A DNA stretch of 64,000 nucleotides from Heliocidaris erythrogramma (GCA_025617745.1 CM046870.1:4035285-4099284); one strand, 5' to 3'. Shown: positions 11,191 through 21,010, counted from the stretch's first letter. Notes: generated by a model not told the origin, from the letters alone. A program made the numbers and translations.

Positions 11191-11739
11191 CTGATTTTAA
11201 AGGGCAATCCAACCTTTGTAAGAAGCTGAATATGAAATTGGCAGGTTGATAAATCGATTGTGACGTCAACTCTCCCATTTGTCGGACACCAAAATATCAT
11301 TAAATTCCGGTTATCGCCTTTTCCCTAGGGGCAGTCCTAAAATAGATTGTAGATTGTAGACATTGTTATAGGTCCTCCACAAAGAAAAGATCCTACCAAG
11401 TTATTCATTAAAAAAAAAGAGATTGATATTTTAGCCATTATGTGTGTTGGAGCGAGTGGGACAGGTGACTGCCGGTACATTGGTAACCTCCGGGTAGTAG
11501 CCCGCAGAGCTATATACAATGAGGGTTTCTCAACATCTGCATACATATTTTTTAATGATGGACCAGGATCTGTTCAGTTTTGGGGCACTGTGGATTTCGT
11601 TGTCAATTTCCGCATTAGTGAGCAAAGGATATAGTTCTTAACTTAATTAAATAGTGGCTTGCTTAGAGAAAAAAATTTACATTGTACCAAAGTCTGCGTC
11701 ATTCATAAACTGAATTGGCTTTGTTAGCTTTCAAATATT

Positions 11740-12345
11740 TATGTGAACAATCATTTTGATCCTATCCTTTCAAATAGCTGCACAAACCCCACCCCCGCCA
11801 CCAACGCTGATTAGAAAAAAAAATATCCAGACGGTTCTCCCAAGACCCTCGTAAAGGGGCCACGTGTGATCACCTAAAAAAAAACGGAGCCCTAAACAAA
11901 TTTTACTTTTAATATTTTCATTTTTTACAAGGGGCAGCCATTCATGCCATGCTTTCATAGCTTTTCTCTAAGTAAGTACCATAGAAACAAGGCAAGATCA
12001 AATCGTTACTCAAAACGGGCGAGGATCCTGGATGTGAAGTTTGAAGTTGTGGGTCGTCCATAGGCCATATTAGGGTCGTCATGAAATAAATAACTACTGG
12101 GGCCATTCGTAATCAGATATAAGACAATCATAATTTAGTATTCATCAAGATACAAAGGTATTTTCTTTCAAATTCATGCAAGATTTTTTGGATGAATAAC
12201 ACATACTCGCATGTCATACATATTTCTTGTTTAAAAAGTACCACTTTACCCCCCCCCCCCCCCAAATTTACCATATGTTTCTTATTTTTTAATTTGAACT
12301 TACATTTATTGCGACAAATATGATTAATTATAAACAAAGCTAGCG
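11740..12345. repeat. Interspersed repeat, about 0.6 kb
   Basis: This matches 47455-48030 in inverted orientation and 44040-44215 in direct orientation. The shared end is gctagcgcc(c/t)gtggatgtccacg, which contains the palindrome gtggatgtccac. Non-coding, with a poly-C run at 12250-12263. Confidence 0.7.
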
Positions 12346-12375
12346 CCCGTGGATGTCCACGTGCTGCTTCTGCTA

Positions 12376-12376
12376 G

Positions 12377-12418
<42 letters not shown>
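12376..12418. repeat. (TA)n microsatellite, left flank of core-motif element A
   Basis: An alternating TA tract. A second TA tract lies on the other side of the element (about 12572-12608). Confidence 0.9.
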
Positions 12419-12420
<2 letters not shown>

Positions 12421-12568
12421 CCTAATGGGTACATTAGGAGGACAGTTTTGTTCTTTTTCTTTGTTCAACTGTCGACCTAATGTACCAACTGGCTACCTAA
12501 TGTAGGGGTCGCTATTATGACGGAATAAATCGCATTGTTAGGTGTCGACCTAATGTACCCTTTAGTAA
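12419..12568. mobile_element. Microsatellite-flanked core-motif element, copy A
   Basis: Between two TA tracts lies a 150-bp unit. It starts with GGTACATTAGGAGGACAG and ends with GTCGACCTAATGTACC. The end motif (TACCTAATGTA or GACCTAATGTACC) is repeated three times. The core GACGGAATAAA is at 12519-12529. Copy B (46891-47415) is nearly the same. Copies at 19.4, 33.7 and 60.7 kb share the core but have different end motifs. It codes for nothing. I do not recognise the family. Confidence 0.6.
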
Positions 12569-12576
12569 AATATATG

Positions 12577-12607
<31 letters not shown>

Positions 12608-12612
<5 letters not shown>

Positions 12613-12766
12613 AGAAAGAGTAAATACTCAGGAGTCAAATAAAAACACCGCAGGAGCCAAAAATTTGGACTGACGTTTCGGTCAAAGACCTTTATCAAAG
12701 TAAGACTGAAAATAGACAATCTGATGCAAAAAATTAAGAAGTTGGCATAAGTTGCCAAGATACAAA
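12608..12766 (-). mobile_element. Penelope-like element 3' terminus
   Basis: Nearly identical to 29087-29250, the 3' end of the minus-strand PLE at 29-30 kb. It contains the terminal motif GGTCTTTGACCGAAACGTC (complement of 12672-12690), which resembles a hammerhead ribozyme core. It runs into the assembly gap, so any ORF is unseen. Confidence 0.65.
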
Positions 12767-13266
12767 NNNNNNNNNNNNNNNNNNNNNNNNNNNNNNNNNN
12801 NNNNNNNNNNNNNNNNNNNNNNNNNNNNNNNNNNNNNNNNNNNNNNNNNNNNNNNNNNNNNNNNNNNNNNNNNNNNNNNNNNNNNNNNNNNNNNNNNNNN
12901 NNNNNNNNNNNNNNNNNNNNNNNNNNNNNNNNNNNNNNNNNNNNNNNNNNNNNNNNNNNNNNNNNNNNNNNNNNNNNNNNNNNNNNNNNNNNNNNNNNNN
13001 NNNNNNNNNNNNNNNNNNNNNNNNNNNNNNNNNNNNNNNNNNNNNNNNNNNNNNNNNNNNNNNNNNNNNNNNNNNNNNNNNNNNNNNNNNNNNNNNNNNN
13101 NNNNNNNNNNNNNNNNNNNNNNNNNNNNNNNNNNNNNNNNNNNNNNNNNNNNNNNNNNNNNNNNNNNNNNNNNNNNNNNNNNNNNNNNNNNNNNNNNNNN
13201 NNNNNNNNNNNNNNNNNNNNNNNNNNNNNNNNNNNNNNNNNNNNNNNNNNNNNNNNNNNNNNNNNN
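12767..13266. other. Assembly gap, 500 N
   Basis: Exactly 500 unknown bases, a conventional scaffold gap length. The true size and content are unknown. It lies between a PLE 3' end and a SINE. Confidence 0.99.
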
Positions 13267-13595
13267 CAATTGTAAGGAAATAACATAAAATTATGCAACA
13301 GCTTTAAAAACTCTCGTGGAAATAAATACAATGTGAAAGGAAATGAGAGAATAATGGTTGCGTAACTTAAATCAAAGTTCCCCACAGCTGTCCTCCCTTT
13401 TTAAAATTTTTGCAAAGGTTGAAAATGTCTCCGCCGGGAATCGAACCCGGGTCGTTGGCTTAGAACGCCAATGCCTTAACCACTAGACCACAGAGACGGG
13501 CCAGTGGTTTCGGCGACACCAGATTCAATTGACCGACAGATTGACAAATCTTCAACCTTACTAATTAATTCCTTTGTCGGGGGCAGGTGAGTTGT
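13267..13595 (-). mobile_element. tRNA-derived SINE, copy 1
   Basis: On the minus strand the order is a leader with GTGTCGCCGAAACCACTGG, a tRNA-like head (13427-13497) and a body with TTTGCAAAAATTTTAAAAAG and CATTATTCTCTCATTTCC, ending near CTTACAATTG. The same sequence recurs at 13672-14825 (split), 14827-15150 (opposite strand) and 57437-57745. Confidence 0.75.
13427..13497 (-). tRNA. tRNA-like sequence with anticodon UCU (Arg-type), probably the SINE head
   Basis: The 71-nt minus-strand sequence folds into a full cloverleaf. The acceptor stem GTCTCTG/CGGAGAC has 7 pairs with one G-T. The D stem is GTCT/AGGC. The anticodon stem TTGGC/GCCAA encloses GTTCTAA, so the anticodon is TCT. The T arm is CCGGG-TTCGATT-CCCGG. 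Base 73 is A and TTTT follows at once, like a pol III terminator. Sister copies are degraded (57580-57650 has anticodon TCC and mismatches), so this is more likely a young SINE head than a working tRNA gene. Confidence 0.55.
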
Positions 13596-13671
13596 GAACA
13601 AAGACAGGCCGCATGCCTCAGCTGGATCCAAGCGAATGCTTTGAGATACATGTATACATTAGAATAATTAT

Positions 13672-13771
13672 AAACAATTGTAAGGAAATAAGAGCTGTCC
13701 TCCCTTTTTGAAATTTTTGCAAAGGTTGAAAAAATGTCTTCGCCGGGAATCGAACTCGGGTCGTTGACTTA
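13672..13771 (-). mobile_element. tRNA-derived SINE, copy 2, first part (interrupted)
   Basis: It matches SINE copy 1 with an internal deletion. It is cut inside the anticodon-arm region by the 962-bp insertion 13772-14733. The remainder is at 14734-14826. Confidence 0.7.
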
Positions 13772-14385
13772 TGCTACAGTCACACACGGCCGGATTTCGA
13801 ACCGGGTCCATAAGGAATTAAAACCGTATCGACCCGGTTGGAGCCGTAGAGACCCGCATTGACCCGCATCGTAACCCGTGTCAATTCCTGATGGATTCCG
13901 GGGGCTACGATACGGCGGTGAAAAATTGTTGGTCATGTTCAAAATTTTCTCAAGGATTTCAATTCCGTATTGATATCCAAATTGACCCGGTTCGAACCGC
14001 ATTGACTCGCATCGAAAAAAAAACCGTATGGACCATTGCCGTATACCGCATTGCCTTCATGCAACGGATGATGACAAGGTAGTCGAAGCGGGTTGACACG
14101 GGTCGATAGGGGTCGAAAAGGATTCAGTTAAAGCGGATTTTTATACGGTTTGATACGGGTCAATACGGGTCAAACCGGGTTGATACGGTTTTAATTCCTT
14201 ATGGACCCGGTTCGAAATCCGTAGCATAAATTACCCTCCATTCCGGGACGCGCCTTTCTTTTTTACAACCAAGCCTAGGCAGAACCCCTTTTGAAGACTT
14301 TGAAACAGACTACAAGTATCGGACTTGTATTTTCTTGTATCGGACTTGTATTTTCTTACTCAGTCACCTTATTTTTAAATAAGCA

Positions 14386-14411
14386 AACCCTAACCCTAAC
14401 CCTAACCCTAA
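14386..14411. repeat. Interstitial telomere-type repeat (CCCTAA)4
   Basis: Four tandem CCCTAA units (TTAGGG on the other strand) with AAGCAAA and AAGCAAAA next to each side. This is the vertebrate and echinoderm-type telomere unit, found here inside a transposon. Confidence 0.85.
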
Positions 14412-14440
14412 TAAGCAAAAGAAAATTTCGTAATATAAAC

Positions 14441-14512
14441 CTCTGCCGAGGTTCGAACTCGTGGTTCTTTCACCAAGAGAGGACTGGATTATCCGATTGC
14501 GCCACACACAAC
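14441..14512 (-). repeat. tRNA-like pol III promoter fragment
   Basis: The minus strand has an A-box match (TGGCGCAATCGG) and a B-box match (GAGTTCGAACCTC) with slightly long spacing. The arms do not form a good cloverleaf. It is probably a second, different tRNA-derived SINE head. Confidence 0.4.
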
Positions 14513-14826
14513 AGCTGCTCGATGCCCTTGCTCGTTTTATTATATCGCTATAATTCGTTTTCATGAATATTCATGCAGATTAGTCTTGACGGAATAAACC
14601 GTATTAGTATTAAAAAAAATGCGAAATCTGCCTAGGCTTGGTTGTAAAACGTAAACACGATTCCGGGACTAATCCGGCTCATTTTCACCCGGATCAAATC
14701 CGTTTTGTGACCCGGTCGTGTGTGACTGTAGCATTAGAACGCCAATGCCTTAAACACTAGACCACAGAGACGGGTCAGTGGTTTCGGCGACACCAGATTC
14801 AATTGACCGACAGATTGACAAATCTG

Positions 14827-15169
14827 CCAACGACCCGGGTTCGATTCCCGGCGGAGACATTTTTTCAACCTTTGCAAAAAATTCAAAAAGGGAGAACAGT
14901 TCTGGGGAACTTTGATTTAAGTTATGCAACCATTATTCTCTCATTTCCTTTCGCATTGTATTTATTTCAACGAGAGTTTCCAAAGCTGTTGTATATGTTA
15001 TTTCCTTACAATTGTTTATAATTATTCTAATGTATACATGTATCTCAAAGCAGCTGAGGCATGCGGCTTGTCTTTGTTCAAAACTCACCTGCCCCCGACA
15101 AAGGAATTAATTAGTAAGGTTGAAGATTTGTCAATCTGAAACCACTGACGCGGCGTTCTAAGCCAACGA
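14827..15169 (+). mobile_element. tRNA-derived SINE, copy 3, opposite orientation
   Basis: The T arm (CGACCCGGGTTCGATTCCC) is at 14829-14850. The SINE body follows to about 15020, then sequence matching the inverse of 13560-13680. It abuts SINE copy 2 head-on and is cut by a CACTA-like element at 15170. Confidence 0.65.
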
Positions 15170-15426
15170 CACTATGAACATGGAAAACAAAGAAGCGGAC
15201 AAAATATACAGCTCCTCATTGTACCTTCCACACTTGCTCTGGTAGACAAAAGAACATCCCTTCATTGCTATTATGTAGAACAGGTGTCACATGCATATTC
15301 ACCTGTTCTACTGATTTTACATAATAGCAATGAAGGGATGTTCTTTTGTCTACCAGAACAATTGTGGAGGGTACAATGAGGAGCTGTATATTTTGTCCGC
15401 TCTCTTTTGTCATCGTGTTCATAGTG
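15170..15426. mobile_element. CACTA-like foldback element in a SINE
   Basis: The ends CACTATGAACA and TGTTCATAGTG start with CACTA. CGA occurs on both sides (15167-15169, 15427-15429), a 3-bp duplication. The SINE copies show the empty site (caacgacccggg). CACTA termini with a 3-bp duplication fit the EnSpm/CACTA superfamily. The whole 257 bp is nearly one hairpin, with arms meeting near 15295. A partial copy lies at 49245-49380. Confidence 0.7.
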
Positions 15427-15449
15427 CGACCCGGGTTTGATTCCCGGCG

Positions 15450-16150
15450 GAAATGTTATAACCAATGTGACCTTTAAATTTATTTCGTGGTGAAGAGTAA
15501 CTTGTCTTCTGTTCAATGATGACTGAGCCCCAAGGTTTTTAAAAAGTGTTGTCAAAATCTCCTTGTACCAAGTTTGGGCTGATGCAACGAATGTGGGTCA
15601 AGCCATATTAATGTGTTACTTTAGTCTAAAATCCTTTTAGAAGTTCAATTCTCTTTCATGATTTAATTCTTCATTGTTTAAAATAATCTAATGTAATCTA
15701 AGCTTTCACATGACCTTGTTTCAATCCATATGATAATCCTAATTTATTTTAACAGCCTTCTAACTTCTTGTCTCATGATAGCTAAAATACTCTCTGGTCA
15801 TTGTCCATTGCACCATTTTGCCTGCATAAGATGCATAAGGTGCTTCTCTCGAATAGCACATTAACTCAAAGGTTTACCCTCCTTAGAGACTGAAAAAATA
15901 CAAGGAGGAATACATGTATTGAGAATTACCAAAATATTTCAATTTAAATTTGCATTGAAAAAAGGGATAGCTTCCCAAATAAACTTTGTCCATTTTGAAT
16001 GACTCAATAAAAGGCTTACCTTAAACAAGGGATGAGGATGAAGCCAAGATTGTGTCATCATGGCAAAGAAAATATGACAAATCTTGCTCGTAAGAACCCT
16101 TTTTCTTAATTTTGAGTTGAAATTAACACATTTTCTATTCAAATGCACAA
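15450..16150. other. Spacer without recognisable features
   Basis: AT-rich sequence. The plus-strand phrase 15556-15600 resembles 28740-28780 (aaacttggtacaa), so part of it is old repeat. No gene or pol III box is seen. Confidence 0.35.
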
Positions 16151-16159
16151 AATCAATTA

Positions 16160-16400
16160 AAACTAGAGTTGAACAATACAACTATACAGGTGGGCTGAGG
16201 AACAGTCCTGGAATGCGATAGATTGTAATAATGAGTGTGCACAGTGCAAGGTCTTAAAATTTCAAAATGATGTGAAATCAACTTTAGAATCAATTAAAGA
16301 CCAATAAAAATATTTTTACATGTTTTCGCGCATGTGTGTAATGCGCGTAGATACGCATATTGTTGCGCGCGTGCGTGTACTAGAGGGTATTAATGTCCCA
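16160..16400. repeat. GCGC-rich interspersed repeat, copy 1
   Basis: It starts gttgaacaatacaactatacaggtggg-like and runs into a stretch of alternating gcgc/tgcg (for example ttgttgcgcgcg). Longer copies are at 20765-21010 and 27868-28680. The family is unnamed. Confidence 0.65.
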
Positions 16401-16788
16401 CCAATTGCAAATGTTCAACAATGCCCTTTATAAAACGGGTTCAAGAATGTAGCCATCCTGATTGGTCAAATAACACCACGTGACCGTGCAAAAAAAGTGA
16501 TAACATACGGCAAAGGGGTCTAATGCACATGTAAACATGTAAACATGTAAACATAAACATGTAAACATTTATGTAGCGCAGACGATACGACTCGATTTTG
16601 CTATATGTTTTTACACGCTATACCGTATACACTATCGATATCGCGATATCAATCGTCGCGCTAATGTCAACAAATCAACAAAAACAACAAATCAACAAAA
16701 TTACAGCTGTAGCGCTACCGCGGTCAGATCGGTGCAGTGCAGTACCGTAAGTGAAAGTTTAATTTCTGACGATAGCAGCGTGTAAAAT

Positions 16789-16961
16789 ATGGTTGTATCT
16801 TCCAATCTCAGTTTTGCACTTCTCACGGAGGAAGAACTCGACGATCTACTGAATGGGAAGGATTCCAACAGTACGAAAAGAGCACTGAAATTTGGATTTT
16901 CAAAGCTTGAAAGTTTCGCTAAACTCAGTCGCACGGACCAATCCACAATCCATCACCCAAC
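16789..16961 (+). CDS. Candidate first coding exon, Crypton/KIAA1958-like N-terminus (tentative)
   Basis: An ATG at 16789 opens 58 codons that continue past a consensus splice donor (AAC|GTGAGT, GT at 16962). The peptide contains LLTEEELDDLLNGKDSNSTK followed by a basic helical stretch with ALKFGFSKLESFAKL. An acidic helix, KDSxSTKxA and another helix resemble the N-terminus of KIAA1958/QRICH1-type (DUF3504, Crypton-derived tyrosine recombinase) proteins in marine invertebrates. That match is from memory and weak. No second exon was identified. It may be a live gene's first exon, a transposon remnant, or chance. Confidence 0.35.
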
Positions 16962-17162
16962 GTGAGTTAGAAACGCGCGCGCATGACTTGTGTTGGCTGC
17001 GCTGCGCTTCTGTGATGTCATCCAGGAAATCAAATGGCAGCCTCCATGACTGTGCGACTCTTGGCGTTTCTATGGGGTTCGTAACCATTTTTTAGACTTC
17101 ATAATCATATTGCCGACCCGTTTTATAAAACTATTAACACATGATTGTGAGTTCGTGCATTA

Positions 17163-17270
17163 GTGCGATCTGGCAACACAAAGGTTTTTATCTTGGTGTC
17201 AAACACACTCGGCTTGCGCCTCGTGCGTATAGTACACCACGATAAAAACCTTTGTGTTGCCAGATCGCAC
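17163..17270. repeat. Perfect 30-bp-arm palindrome
   Basis: Arms 17163-17192 and 17241-17270 are exact inverse copies (GTGCGATCTGGCAACACAAA and onward) around a 48-bp loop. It is probably a foldback MITE. Confidence 0.85.
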
Positions 17271-17439
17271 CAACGCACTCCCAACCATGTATTAATAGTA
17301 TAATAACATGCACAGTCTGTTTAAGTCAATCTACGGTATTTTAGACAGGTTGCGTACGTGCGTGTGTAAGCGCGCCTTTAAGAAAATATTCTAGACATCA
17401 TGTAAGATCAATTAAAATGCTAAAGTATTCCAAGATAAG

Positions 17440-17780
17440 TCATGATGTATACGGAACTTAAAGCCATTGACGCGCGCGAATGCGTGCACGCGGGGAATTT
17501 TTTTAATGTTTCAACAAGCCGGAAACATGCCCCCAAATTGATTCTAGACCATTTTGAAAATTTTCAGGTTTTGCGTATGCGCAACTTCACCGACGCGGCG
17601 TACACGCACGCACCTTATGTTCAATTAATTGCACTTTTAATTAACTTGCATCATGCCAAATATGGTTATGTTATGACTGTCCATTGCCGAGATTAAAGTA
17701 TATGTTGGATTTTTACAAAATGGCGCCTAGATGACGTCACGGTGCATTGACTATTTGAAAAAAACTTCTGTTTGAATACA
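17440..17780. repeat. GCGC-rich repeat, partial copy
   Basis: It contains ggaacttaaagccattgacgcgcgcg and acaaaatggcgcctagatgacg-type blocks that recur at 20420-20640, 27700-27850 and 28310-28560. Non-coding. Confidence 0.6.
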
Positions 17781-17799
17781 TTTGACAAGCCTAGGGAGA

Positions 17800-18384
17800 A
17801 GGGAGAGGGAGAAGCCAGTGGACGGGTGAGGCATGCATAAAGTAGCTGGGAAGATCTAGGACGGCGTTCAAGTCCAAAAATTCGAAAGCTCACTAGTCCT
17901 GGCCATTCCTGGTCACCGGCAAGACGCCAACGTTTAAACCATACACACATATGGGTTGAATACTTTCTTTCTATCATGAATTGAAAATGAAATTATTGTA
18001 TGGAAATAAATTTGTAAACAACATGCCAGGTTGACAATTAAAGCATGTATTTAGTTATTCAAACATATTTACTCAGGATGACAAGATCAGATAAAACTGT
18101 TTTTCATCATGTTCCTGATAATGAAAAGCATGAATATTAAAAAGCATGAATTTTAAAAGAATCTAGCAGAAGGATATATACATATATACATGTACATTGA
18201 AAAAACATAACAATAAGTAATCAAGATTTATAATATTGCGTAGAAATAATACGGTAATGAGGATTAAGATATATTCTATATATGTACAGGTCAGACTGTA
18301 ATAAAAAAAGGAACTAAAACAAACTGGATCAATATTAAAATATAGTCAAGTAAGAAATGTAGAAATTGAAAAATATTAGCCTTT
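17800..18384 (-). mobile_element. LINE 3' untranslated region remnant
   Basis: It follows the LINE stop at 18385 on the minus strand. A diverged second piece of the same sequence lies at 18880-19060. The shared phrases are gtttaaaccata and aaccgtggaaa. Confidence 0.45.
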
Positions 18385-18490
18385 TTAGAAAAATTTCTTG
18401 TAATTACATTTAAAACTATCAAGTGATGTTGCATTTTGTAGCCCGTTGGGGAGATCATTCCAAATCATTGCACCTGCATACATTAGAGCT
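18385..18490 (-). pseudogene. LINE ORF2 C-terminal end
   Basis: The minus strand reads YAGAMIWNDLPNGLQNATSL, then DSFKCNYKKFF and a stop. This is the conserved ending (WNxLP...SLxxFK) of CR1/L2-type LINE polyproteins. Only this tail remains. Confidence 0.65.
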
Positions 18491-19200
18491 TCAATAAAAC
18501 CAATCTGAAAATAAAGCAAACCGTGGAAATAGAGGGGCAATAGTTTGTTAAATGCTGTCCCAAAATAGTCACACCATAATTTGACCCCATAAAATCCATG
18601 TTATTCACAAAAGCTGGTAAGCCTGAACGAGATGCCGGGTTTGTTTCCTTTCAACATTGGAATTTCAGTTGTACAGTGTTGTGTGTGACCTCGAAATTCA
18701 CGGTAGGTAAACTATAATAAATGAATTTTTGCAGGCCAATTGAGAGTGTAGGCCGCTCTTGATTCGTAGACGTGTTATTGAAAAAATGTCTATTGTCAGA
18801 GACCCGAAACAAGCATCTCTATCTCTATCTCATTCTTCTCTACCGCCAATTGATTGTGGACAGCAATCCGTTTTCGCCCCCGGAGAGAAGCCAGTGTTTA
18901 AACCATAGACATATGGGTTAAATGCTATCTTTTGATTTGTGAATTCAAAATGAATTTAATGTATAGAAATACATTTGTAAAAAAATCATGCCTGGTTGTC
19001 AAAGCGTATAGAGGTCCAATAAAATCAACTTGAAATTGAGACGAACCGTGGAAAATAGAGGGGGCCCTTACTCTATCAAATTAGCCGTGTAGGGCTTGGC
19101 ACCTGCGTATTTTAAAGGCGGGGATGGAAGACGCATCATGTGAAGTATCTTCAAGTAATCAAATCAAATCAGTAGCCTATCAATGAATTACACAGATACG

Positions 19201-19220
19201 CACGCACACACACACACCCA
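19201..19220. repeat. (CA)n microsatellite
   Basis: Left flank of core-motif element D. A second CA tract is at 19415-19444. Confidence 0.85.
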
Positions 19221-19237
19221 GTCTTGTATTGCTTTAT

Positions 19238-19406
19238 TTCCGAGGACAAGTATTGTTCCACTATTGTTCTTCCGTTCTTGGACAGTCGACGGAATAAGGC
19301 ACAAATTCATTGTTCGACGTTCGAGGACTATTGTCCGGCTTCCGAGGACCATTGTTCTCATGATTTTTTTTTTTGTTCTCTGTCCGAAAATCTTCTCGGA
19401 CATACG
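19238..19406. mobile_element. Microsatellite-flanked core-motif element, copy D
   Basis: It lies between CA tracts. The unit cgaggac(t/c)attgttc-like is repeated in direct and inverted orientation. The core GACGGAATAA is at 19288-19297. The end motif differs from copies A, C and E. The edges are approximate. Confidence 0.5.
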
Positions 19407-19444
19407 GCTAAACACGCCCACACACACACACACATACTCACACA

Positions 19445-19580
19445 GGTATACTTGTGTGTCTTTCCCTTTGTTCTCTCTATTGTTCAAATAGCCACACAAG
19501 CAGCAAAAAAAGCCACACAAGCCTGACGGAATAAAGGAATCTATTGTGTTTGACTGTCCAATTAGTCACACAAGTATACC
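19445..19580. mobile_element. Microsatellite-flanked core-motif element, copy E
   Basis: It begins GGTATACTTGTGTGTC and ends CACACAAGTATACC. GCCACACAAG occurs twice inside. The core GACGGAATAAA is at 19525-19535. Almost identical to copy F at 60717-60851. Confidence 0.6.
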
Positions 19581-20400
19581 CCTGTTGGTACACACATACA
19601 CACTTTGTTAACATGGGATTGCATAAGACAAATTAAGTATTATTTCGTTCATTAAAAATTTCATTTTCTTTCTAACATGCCTAAATACAGTTTTTATCAT
19701 GCATGAAGAGCGAGGTTTCTTCGTGATTTTAATGATAATGTATCAAAATAAGGTGGCTGCCACATGCAAAATATACAAATGTGGGATTTCATCGGGAATT
19801 TTGTCATTGCAGCAATTCGAATTATGATTATCATAACAAAATCATAAGATAAAGGAGAAAATATTATCCAATTGTAGTACTTGTTTCCATTACAGGGTAT
19901 TTCAAATAAGCAATCACTTGTTTATAGCTCATGCATTTAGTTAACTAATGGATGAAGCGTAGTTCATAATGTTACAGCTATAAAGTAAACTGATAAGCTC
20001 TTAATAAGGAGTCCGATGTGATGTGTCAATTCTGATACGATTTAAAATGACATTTCTTCTGTGTACTGGCGAACGCGTATGCGCACGCACCCTTCATCCC
20101 CAGCTGATGAGGAATGCGATTTGTGAACAAAACAAGTAATCATAAATGGTAGGTATGGAACTACACTGATAAGAATCTATGAAAAAGCGGAAGTTTTGAT
20201 CTAGTGGGAACACACACCAACTCAGCCTTTGAAACTTGTGGGGTCAAGGGTTATAGGTGTTGGTCTGGCGAAAGTCTAAACACATGCTTGTGGTTATGGC
20301 AGAGTAGTCTGAGAATGTAGTATCTATGTTATGTTATGTTATGTTGAACGTATTTCTCATGTAATTAACTTGCATTATGGTTACGTTATAACATTCTATT
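19581..20400. other. Spacer without recognisable features
   Basis: No gene or pol III box is visible. A short ATGTT tandem run lies at 20325-20345. Confidence 0.35.
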
Positions 20401-21010
20401 GTGGAGATTGTTGGCATTTTACAAAATGGCGCCTAGGTGACGCCACGATGAAAAGGTTAGGGTGTCGAGACACTTAAGATATCTACCATTGTACCAAATC
20501 TGAGTCCATGTGAATAAACAGTTTTTGAGATATCGCGGACACAAAAAAGTGGGTAGAAATAAAAATATACAATATGCCGTGAATTCTGCAAAATGACGTC
20601 TAGATGACGTCACGATAGTATGACTGTGTTAAAAAAGTTGCGGTGCCGAGACAATGACCCTATCTATCATTGTGCCAAATTTGATTACATTTTAACAAGC
20701 CGTTTTTGAGATATTGTGCGTACAAGAAGACAAAAAGAAGTACAAAAAGAAATATAACACAAGAGTTGAACAAGTACAACTATACAGGTGGGCTGGGGAA
20801 AAGTCTTGAAATGCGATAGAGTAATATTCATGTATGAAGTAGGTATGTTCTTACATAACAGCTTTGACGTGTGCACAGTGCAGTGTCTTAAAATGTCAAA
20901 ATGATGTGATATCAATAATAGACCATATAAAAGCATTTTTATATGTTTGTGCGTATGCGCGTAATGCGCGTACATGCACATATAGTTGCACGCGCGCATA
21001 CTAGAGGGTT
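20401..21010. repeat. GCGC-rich repeat, copy with two 3' modules
   Basis: Two diverged copies of an acaaaatg(g/a)cg...gacgtcacg module (20418-20560, 20587-20760) precede a start module (gttgaacaagtacaac, 20764-20779) and the gcgc stretch. The order suggests elements joined in tandem. Confidence 0.6.

Larger units (their letters stand above)
14261..14649. mobile_element. MITE nested in the Harbinger-like element
   Basis: Inverted ends TTTTACAACCAAGCCTAGGC and GCCTAGGCTTGGTTGTAAAA bound 389 bp. The interior holds a direct repeat (atcggacttgtattttctt, twice), a (CCCTAA)n tract, a tRNA-like pol III promoter and a GACGGAATAAA core at 14588-14598. No target duplication is clear. Confidence 0.55.
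13772..14733. mobile_element. PIF/Harbinger-like non-autonomous element in SINE copy 2
   Basis: The ends are TGCTACAGTCACACACGG and its inverse CGTGTGTGACTGTAGCA. It is flanked by TTA on both sides (13769-13771, 14734-14736), and SINE copy 1 shows the empty site (cttagaacg). A 3-bp TTA duplication fits PIF/Harbinger. It encodes no transposase. The left half (13772-14227) is itself a foldback built from short repeats such as gacccggttcgaa and gatacgggt. The right half carries another nested element. Confidence 0.65.

Noticed and set aside
12477..13385. Long open frames of 178-302 codons around 12.5-13.4 kb
   Set aside because: Most of each frame is the 500-N gap; the real flanks are PLE and SINE sequence.
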